A stretch of DNA of 64,000 nt, taken from the NCBI RefSeq assembly GCF_023898315.1, contig NC_064616.1, forward strand, positions 711,045,389 through 711,109,388, given 5' to 3'. This document shows positions 57,681 to 64,000 of this stretch, piece by piece. Positions within the stretch are counted from its first letter, which is position 1. Every line of letters starts with the position of its first letter. This DNA comes from Schistocerca nitens (lineage: Eukaryota > Arthropoda > Insecta > Orthoptera > Acrididae). The translations under genes were made by a program, and so were the position numbers. The notes beneath the pieces are model-generated. The model was not told the origin of the DNA. It saw only the letters and a program-made list of their open reading frames with translations, and did not search any database.

Positions 57681-58965
57681 GGTTTACCAGGAAGGAGTGA
57701 CAATCAAACCCATGTCTTTATTTACTGATTAATCTTTTCTGTGGGATCCCTAAACCAGTTTAATTGAATGCTCAGATGGTTTCTTTAATTAGGTCGTAAT
57801 CGATTCTTTCCTCCATCGTTATCTTGTGTTGACGAGATGCTGACCCCTTAACCTTTCTTGTAATTCGGCCTGTGATATCGACACTCTGACCTCTTTCATC
57901 GTTTACATTTAGTTTTTGTGTGATGACGGAGGTTCCTTCCCGGTTTCGTGACTTACATGTGCAGCTGTGTTTTTATACCTTCTTATGCCACGCTTTTTAA
58001 TTGCCGGATTCCCTTAACTGACGTAATTATTTCCTCAAACAAGGAGATGAAGTAGTAGAAGTGCGAGATGAGTATGAGTATTGCTGTGACTAGCTGTGTG
58101 AAGTCGCTTATCCGAACCGCTGTCTTTCCGCATTATTGCGAAGTTCCTAATCTTTTTTTATTATTATTTTAAGAAAAAAAAGCTGGGGTTTCTACGTTAA
58201 TTTTACTAACCATAGGTAGTTAGGATGTTTTCTGTGAACATGATATGTACAAAGTTTAACGAAAAGGAAGACTGTTTTCATCTGTATTGATGTAGCAGTA
58301 TTCTTGTGAGAATTTCCATGAAAATTAATGCACCCGTTGCCAGTGGACGAACAGTTTACTACGGACATGTATTTTGCGCTCCGCCAGAACTCACAATACA
58401 CAATAAAAAATAATCGAAATTGATGGCGAAAATCTGAATACAACACAAATTCGTTCCATTAGTATGGCTCAGTTTAGTCGGCGCACCTCAGCACCCGTTC
58501 CTTCCAGTGCCGAAAACATTTCGTTTTCGGTAAGGCTGCGTCGGTGCTACAGTTTCTTTGCCTTCCAATGAAGAGGAAGAATACACCTATAGTAAACTGC
58601 TCGTCCATTGCCACTGAGTTTGTCTATTTTGAAGAAACCTTTTATAACGTATGGACATAGTTAAACGTCGTAGAGAAGTCAGGAATACGCCGCCACCGAT
58701 AGTTCCTCAGTAGTTGGAGCAGTCTCAATTTTTTGTCAAGTTGTGTGTGTTTCCTTGTAGTTACTCCCCCTATGATGATCTTTGTACTCAACGTTGTACA
58801 TGTATTAGTTTCATAATGCAGTCGTCAGTGTTGAAATGTGAATACTCAATCAATGCAGACAGTTTTAAATAGACATGTAATCTTACTCATTCTGTTACTT
58901 TAAAGAACGCCGACAGTGTGTCCTAGAAAGTACAAAGAGGTACTTCTAGCGTGTTAAAGTCTTAG
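57681..58965. other. No recognised feature
   Basis: Nearly 1.3 kb of AT-rich unique-looking sequence with no convincing gene or repeat. Confidence 0.4.
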
Positions 58966-59063
58966 TGCCCTTCCAGTGGCGGCTTGTGGTACACTTTCTC
59001 ACCAAGAAATACATTAAAAAAGAAGAGAAAATCAGTGCTCTTCTCATGTTGTAATGCACGATT

Positions 59064-59092
59064 AAAAAAAAAAAAGAAAAAAAAACACAAAA
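59064..59092. repeat. A-rich run in the hAT element
   Basis: Twelve A, G, nine A and CAC, followed by AAA. It lies in the non-coding end of the element. Confidence 0.8.
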
Positions 59093-59399
59093 CAGATTGC
59101 TCGCCCTTGTCTCGACAGCATCTGCTTGTAATAGCACCAAAACATGTGCTCAAAATGAAGTACTGCTTTGCAGAATAAAAGAAATTTAGTTAAACTGCGA
59201 CTCTACGTAAGCAAAATGTAGTAAGCTTGCCTTTTCAGCAGGACCGATGTTAACACCGTTCGATTGTTTATCTGCGTTTCGATGTGGTGGTGGTGGTGTT
59301 TTACAGAAACTCCATTCTTCCCTTCACATTTGGAAATTTTTTAATCCTCTGTGACTGAAGAAGTTTCACCGATTCGCTCAATGTATCAACAAAGATTAT

Positions 59400-61190
59400 T
59401 AACTTACGTAATCGAACAAGCTCAAAGCTCCACACATAATGTTGAACTCGTCTCTTCCATAAATAGTGTGTTCCATCCGAGTTTTCTTTGCTTCCAAAAT
59501 AGAATAGCATTCAATAGCAAGAAGTTTCTGGAAAATTGACAGAGTAAGTCTTGAATTTCTCTGGCAGCCAACGGGAGGCTGCAGCTACGTGTCAAGTGAA
59601 TTTGAATCTTTCTTTCGCCTCTTAACTTACATCATCAGATACTTCGTTGGCCTCTCGCAGTAGATTACACGCCACTCCTCCATCTCTCCCGCGTTGATGG
59701 TACTTGTGCAAATCTGTCATTCATCCCTCCTGTAATGTTTTTAATTTCACACTCAAAAGTTGTCAGTTGAATTTGTGCATAATTTGGGTCAATATCCCTT
59801 TTCTGTAGTTGATTATACATAATATCCACATAGATCATAATTATATGAAAAAACGAGAGCCAGAAAATGAACCTTCATAATTTTTACTAAGCCACAGGCT
59901 TATGGGATGGTGTTTCTATTACAATTTTTCCTCATTGCTCATATTATTCATGCACTTGATAATATCTTCGCTATATTCGAAAACAATATTGACACTCCTT
60001 AATTGGAAATTCCATAGAGTAGGCATTCAACGTGGCTGTCATTTTCGTGCCATTTCGTTAAGAATTGCTGTTCTTTATGAAGACGGTGAAAAAAACCTGC
60101 AAAGTCCCTGAAGCTTGAGGGAAAGTATTCGAACCTTTTTGTTAATGGAATCGATTTCAAGCTTAATGCGATTCAGTTAGTGGGTATAACAATGAATGTA
60201 CTAAGCGCTGGAAAACTTTTTCTTAACAAGAGCCTGCACCCCACGTAAAGAATCACTCACGAGTGCTGCACCACTATATGTTTATGCTGACAGTTCTCCT
60301 GATTCATCGGCTACGTATGATTACGTTGCCGAAGATTGGGCATCATGCTTTTCTGGTAGTATGGACTCCCAGAATCTTTCAACTGGTTTTACATTACTGA
60401 AGTGTAAACACACCTGGTAAACACAGGCTGCATCAGTGGTTTCATCACGTATTACAACCAAAAATTCCGCATACTTAATTTACTCTTGACTGGCCTGACA
60501 CACGGATTGGAGTTCATTCTGGATGGTTTTAGAGGTGTCTTTGAAAACTGTTCCTTTTTCTAAATGCGATTTTAATACAGAATCTAATTCTGCACTAAAA
60601 TTAATCAAGGCACGAAGAAGGCAAGGATTGGACGATGACTGTCTCGTGTCGTCTGAGGGCATGTTACAACGTACCACAGAAACGCATACAGTTAAGAATT
60701 ATATTTAGTATTTACCAATTATCCGGAACTTTTTGGTTGTGTAATGCCACGGACGTTCTGTAACCACTGTTTAATTAGGTAGCTATATTTACATTGCCTA
60801 GACTTACCAAATTCAAAATGTTATTGACGTTGACCGAAGGAAGTTTGTGTTTCGTGATTTTGTCATGGAGGTGTTGAATGTCACAGACTGCGTGTTTAGT
60901 CCATGAAAGCTTTCCTCCAACTAATAAACAAGGAAAAAGAAGGCATTTTTCAAATCATACCCACACAGTCATACTTGCTGTACAGTTCGAAGTTGAATTT
61001 TCTCATGAACTGACTAATTTTCGTATTAAGTGCCTGCGAAATTCTTAAAGTAGGAGTCGGCCTTCTTAGTCTCAAGGTTTTTAGTTTTTCTTCAAACTTG
61101 CGTAAATTGAAATGTTCAGAGAGCAAGGAAATTACCAGATTCGTTATTTCACGTATTCACCTGTTACTTGATCTTCAAAATTCACTATAG
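59400..61190 (-). pseudogene. hAT-family transposase, degraded
   Basis: Minus order: a weak N-terminal zinc-region match (YSKYDCVG, about 61000-60900); INFSAELDSVLKSHLEKGTV and DTSKTIQNELQSVCQ; AEFLVVIRDETTDAACVYQV, equivalent to the (D)ET(T/S)D segment with the catalytic aspartate; AALVSDSLRGVQALVKK, equivalent to the YDGA..M.G...GVQ segment; YIHCYTH then FFSPSS and TLWNFQLRSVNIVFEYSEDI, matching the H..H and (R)W..R segments; and a C-terminal CYSILEAKK piece near the dimerisation domain. At least three frames and several stops: inactive. Confidence 0.7.
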
Positions 61191-61193
61191 CAC

Positions 61194-61205
61194 ACACTAA
61201 AACAA
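61194..61205. repeat. LINE target duplication, left copy
   Basis: ACACTAAAACAA, repeated exactly at 61719-61730 on the other side of the LINE fragment. Confidence 0.85.
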
Positions 61206-61523
61206 GTGAAAGCCCTTCCTTGCGCTTGGACCTCTTCCACCCGAACGCGTCGTCGGGAGGAGGTGATTTTAGCTAGACTCCGGATAGGGCACTGTCTTTT
61301 TAGCCATCGACATCTTTTAAGCGGCGATCCTCCCCCACTCTGTCCCCACTGCTCTCAGCTGTGGACGGTAAGACACCTTTTAATTGAATGCCCCTATTTT
61401 AATCCGTTACGCTCCCGTCTACAGCTATCGCCTGATCTCTCGTCGATTTTAGCAGATGACACGCGCTCAGCCGACCGCGTTCTCCAGTTTATTAGTGACA
61501 GTGAAATGACGTCAGTCATTTGA
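61206..61523 (+). CDS. C-terminal end of LINE ORF2, open but truncated
   Basis: The frame runs from the truncation point to the natural stop at 61521-61523. RLRIGHCLFSHRHLLSGDPP leads to CPHCSQLWTVRHLLIECPYF, a CxxC..H..C zinc knuckle with all four ligands (C, C, H, C) present, then RSADRVLQFISDSEM. These 105 residues are the extreme C-terminus of an ORF2 normally around 1000 residues or more. No stop interrupts it, so this copy is relatively young. It lacks a start codon and is not expected to be made. Confidence 0.8.
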   Translation: MKALPCAWTSSTRTRRREEVILARLRIGHCLFSHRHLLSGDPPPLCPHCSQLWTVRHLLIECPYFNPLRSRLQLSPDLSSILADDTRSADRVLQFISDSEMTSVI

Positions 61524-61718
61524 AGCCTTTTTGGGGACAACCAACCCCTTTCTGTAGTGGATTTTTAAGCATTCCTTCTGCTTTTAGTTTCTCCAATTTT
61601 ATGACTTTGTTCCCATTGCTGCTGGTTTTCAATTTCGGTTTTTTACTGTTTCCTAAGTCACGGGCTGGGCGCTAATGACCATAGAAGTTTTGCGCCCTAA
61701 AACCAAAAACAAAAAAAA
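61206..61718 (+). mobile_element. I-like LINE 3' fragment with exact 12-bp target duplication
   Basis: A 513-bp 5'-truncated LINE end: an open C-terminal frame, a 3' UTR ending GGCGCTAATGACC..AGTTTTGCGCCC, and an A-rich CTAAAACCAAAAACAAAAAAA tail. The direct repeats at 61194-61205 and 61719-61730 are identical. It lies inside the hAT element. Confidence 0.9.
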
Positions 61719-61730
61719 ACACTAAAACAA
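61719..61730. repeat. LINE target duplication, right copy
   Basis: ACACTAAAACAA directly after the A-rich tail; identical to 61194-61205. Confidence 0.85.
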
Positions 61731-62168
61731 CGGACACAACGCACAGGAAATAAGTTTCATGCTCGCAGATACACGTGAAATGATAAGGAGACACGAGAAT
61801 ACCGCATTGTTCAAAGATGTGACAATTCAGATTCTCTTCGTAAGAGTCCGGGCCCTGTCTCTGCGGCAGGCGGGGTGAGATGTTTATACACAAAAGGCCC
61901 GTATACGAGTGCAGTGTTGCCATGCATTGCCTTATTCCCACCCCCCGGCATCGTAGTCCACGTTTGCGAGCGCAGTGCAACCCCAAGTCGCCATCGCCAC
62001 ATTCCCATCCTACTCGACGATTGGAGCCCTGACATTTCAAAAGAGATTAATGGCGCACTACTTTACCATGTTTGTAGAAAGTTCTAAAAGCACACACAAT
62101 TAAACAAAATTATTCCTGAGGGTAGCGCAAACCGGCAAATTTATACAAGAGCCGCCCCTCTGCCCTTA

Positions 62169-62474
62169 AAACAAGGGAAGGTCACGGTAGTTGTCGCGGA
62201 GAATAAAGCAGAACTGTTTGTTTTGTTACTGACAAGAAACAAAAACACACTCTAATGTTTTAGATGGTATGCTGCAACGGTATTAACGGGAGAGAAACAG
62301 ATGGGGCGGTAATAGGCTTCCCCTGTCTACTGAAGCCCTCCATTTACCTATCGTTCTGCAAGCAGCGCAGTGGTCACGACATGTCAGATGGGTTTGAGTT
62401 TGCTGTTAGAGTAGTTTAGATTATCTGTTCGGTCAGGAAGTGTGTTTAGAGAGTTAGCGTTTCGCCGCGGACAA
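62169..62474. other. No recognised feature
   Basis: About 300 bp between the hAT element and the pogo-like transposase. It might hold the 5' end of the latter, but no terminal repeat was found. Confidence 0.35.
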
Positions 62475-63775
62475 TGAGATGCGCCGTAATCGTTAAACTG
62501 TTAGTGGAGTACTTGGAAATTGCAGATGAAGTGCGTACAGAAGAAGAGCGTGTTATTAATGAACAAATAAAGCAACAGTTGACAGAAGATGCTGTAACAC
62601 CAAAGGATACTACACTTCTGTAGATGAAGAGGCGTCAAATGAAGAAAATGACAGTGCCATGACTGGGAGGGAGGAAGCAGTAGTTCATCTTATAAGCCAT
62701 CACCTCCAAGAAAACGAAGTTTCCTGAAGCATATGTGGCTGATGCGTACAAGATATGGACAAAATAGCCAAGGAAAACGATGGAAATGTTGATCCTCCCA
62801 GTCTGTATCGTCCTGGTTTAGGAATTGATACGTCACCGCGTCTGAAAATTACAACAGTGTTGGCACAAAAAGGAAAACAAAGACCAAGACTGTATTACAG
62901 AACTCTGGAAACAGGCTAAAACAACGTCATTCGTCAAACCCAAAAATTCTGCAGGACATGATGAATTTTGAATTACGTGCTCATTTTATAGAAAAGACTC
63001 AGGAAAGGGCAATAATACATGAGCGCACATTAAGACTGTGGGCACTGCAAATAAATAAGAGAATTGACCCTCGCAATTCACTGCAGTTCACAGCTTCCAA
63101 CTCGTGGGTAAAAGGGAGAACCGATAGAGGTACTCAAGGTACCCTCCGCCACACACAGTCAGGTGGCTTGCGGGGTATGGATGTAGGTGTAGATGTAGAA
63201 AGAAATTTAAATGTAAGAATAAGACTGACTGTCGCAAAATAACCCACAAAGTTAGCAAACGGGTGGTTGGAGGGGCTGCCGATATTCAACAAAAAAAGTT
63301 CCAATTCGTGAGAGAGATCGAGTAACTATTGCCGACCAATCAAGATTTAATAAAGAGTGATGATCTGGAAGGACTCCCGCAGTGAAGGGAAATAACCACG
63401 TCTTCGATGCGGTTGTAGCAGCTACACACACTTATTTGATAATGCCTTGGATTGTGGTGGATGTTACGGTGCTACCCCATTTGTATGTTCTTGTACCGGA
63501 GACTGCCAGCCTTGTTCCTGCAAATATGAATATAACTTTACCGAACATCAAGCCGTTTGCTAACAAATATGCTAATATGATGACGAGGGATTTAAAAGTC
63601 GTCCTAGAACAAATAATGTGGCCAAACATATAAGAAAAAACAAAAGCCCTTATTCTGCTCGACACCTGGACGGCCGGTAGAGATGACGAACTATACAACT
63701 CTACAGTTGTTTCTTCTACGATATGCCATAAGATGTATATTTTATCCAACGGTATCACTGTAATGAAAGTGGATG
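62475..63775 (+). pseudogene. pogo/Tigger-like transposase, degraded and interrupted
   Basis: QERAIIHERTLRLWALQINK to FTASNSWV is the CENP-B-type DNA-binding helix-turn-helix. A LINE tail of about 95 bp breaks it at 63111. KFKCKNKTDCRKITHKVSKR then continues the same domain. VAATHTYLIMPWIV, ETASLVPANMNITLPNIKPF and LILLDTWTAGRDDEL belong to the DDE domain, the last with its catalytic aspartate (the LLDNAPCH/LLDSWTG type). Frames change several times with stops between. The N-terminal 62475-62620 frame (MRCAVIVKLLVEYLEIADEV) probably belongs but is less certain. Inactive. Confidence 0.65.
63111..63205 (+). mobile_element. Jockey-like LINE 3' tail inserted in the pogo-like transposase
   Basis: ACCCTCCGCCACACACAGTC, AGGTGGCTTGCGGGGTATGG and a (GATGTA)n-like end are the 3' terminus of jockey-like LINEs, seen also at about 35080-35130. 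It falls between two halves of a conserved DNA-binding domain. Short similar flanks, GTAAAAG and GTAGAAAG, may be the target duplication. Confidence 0.7.
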
Positions 63776-63799
63776 GAGAATATCTTTATAAATGCAAAC

Positions 63800-64000
63800 C
63801 TGTGATTCAGCAGTAAAGCCTTGATAGGTCGCTAGATGGAGTTCACAACACATCTGCTCACACAAGTCACCTGATTCGCGTAAATTCCGGGGAGGGGGTC
63901 GACGAGCTCTGACGCCACGTTCGATCACATCCCAGATGTGATCGATAGGGTTCAGATCTGGCAAGTTGGGGGACCAGCTCATCAATTGGAACTCGCCACT
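63800..64000 (-). pseudogene. Tc1-like transposase C-terminus, cut by window end
   Basis: On the minus strand the sequence enters at the window edge and gives LPDLNPIDHIWDVIERGVRA, the third acidic box of Tc1/mariner transposases (D where most Tc1 have E), then RRPPPRNLRESGDL and LATYQGF. After that it loses similarity. It belongs to a different Tc1-like family from 54969-56390 and abuts or cuts the pogo-like sequence. The remainder lies beyond 64000. Confidence 0.7.

Larger units (their letters stand above)
58974..62160 (-). mobile_element. hAT transposon with terminal repeats, split by a LINE tail
   Basis: The left end CAGTGGCGGCTTGT (58974) and the complement of the right end, GAGGGGCGGCTCTTGT (ending 62160), agree at nine of the first eleven positions and continue after one extra base. 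Flanking 8-mers TGCCCTTC (58966-58973) and TGCCCTTA (62161-62168) agree at seven of eight, matching the 8-bp hAT target duplication. The element holds a degraded hAT transposase (minus) and a later LINE fragment (61206-61718). Without the LINE it is about 2.66 kb, normal for hAT. Confidence 0.7.

Overview
The window looks like nuclear DNA of a large-genomed insect, most likely a polyneopteran such as a grasshopper or locust. The reasons are a tRNA-headed SINE that I recall from Schistocerca-type genomes, several Tc1-like transposons, jockey-like, I-like and craniofacial-type LINEs, long compound dinucleotide repeats, and almost no uninterrupted coding sequence. There is no operon structure, Shine-Dalgarno signal, rRNA, genuine tRNA gene or CRISPR array. 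The only long intact protein is one Tc1-like transposase. Family names rest on my reading of protein motifs; no database was searched.

Bases 1-29430 are a nest of minus-strand LTR retrotransposon fossils. One Ty3/gypsy family, called A here, occurs as at least four head-to-tail copies (A1-A4) plus a stray LTR piece. A1 is split by a LINE that itself carries a Penelope-like insertion. A2 (5001-9714) is the most complete. A3 and A4 both carry a second element, Q, at the same point in the integrase region; Q is near full span in A3 and a solo LTR in A4. A third element, B, sits inside an A4 LTR with a 4-bp target duplication and a tRNA-Trp-type primer site. All are broken many times and look old.

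Bases 29430-37300 are AT-rich and mostly featureless. They hold a decayed Tc1-like element (31402-32552), a jockey-like LINE with a SINE inside it, and simple repeats. A GC-richer patch at 37480-37960 has a perfect CRE and a splice-donor-like site, and is the best candidate for the 5' end of a host gene.

Bases 38000-54900 hold compound microsatellites, a long foldback element (40350-41098), two LINE fragments, several SINEs and long unassigned stretches. Bases 54953-64000 are again dense in transposons: an apparently complete Tc1-like element inserted in a SINE, a jockey-like LINE, a hAT element split by a LINE tail, a pogo/Tigger-like transposase split by another LINE tail, and a Tc1-like fragment running off the window.

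The genes do not form a pathway. The window is a layered record of transposition, and the nesting gives relative ages. I found no evidence of a novel functional system.
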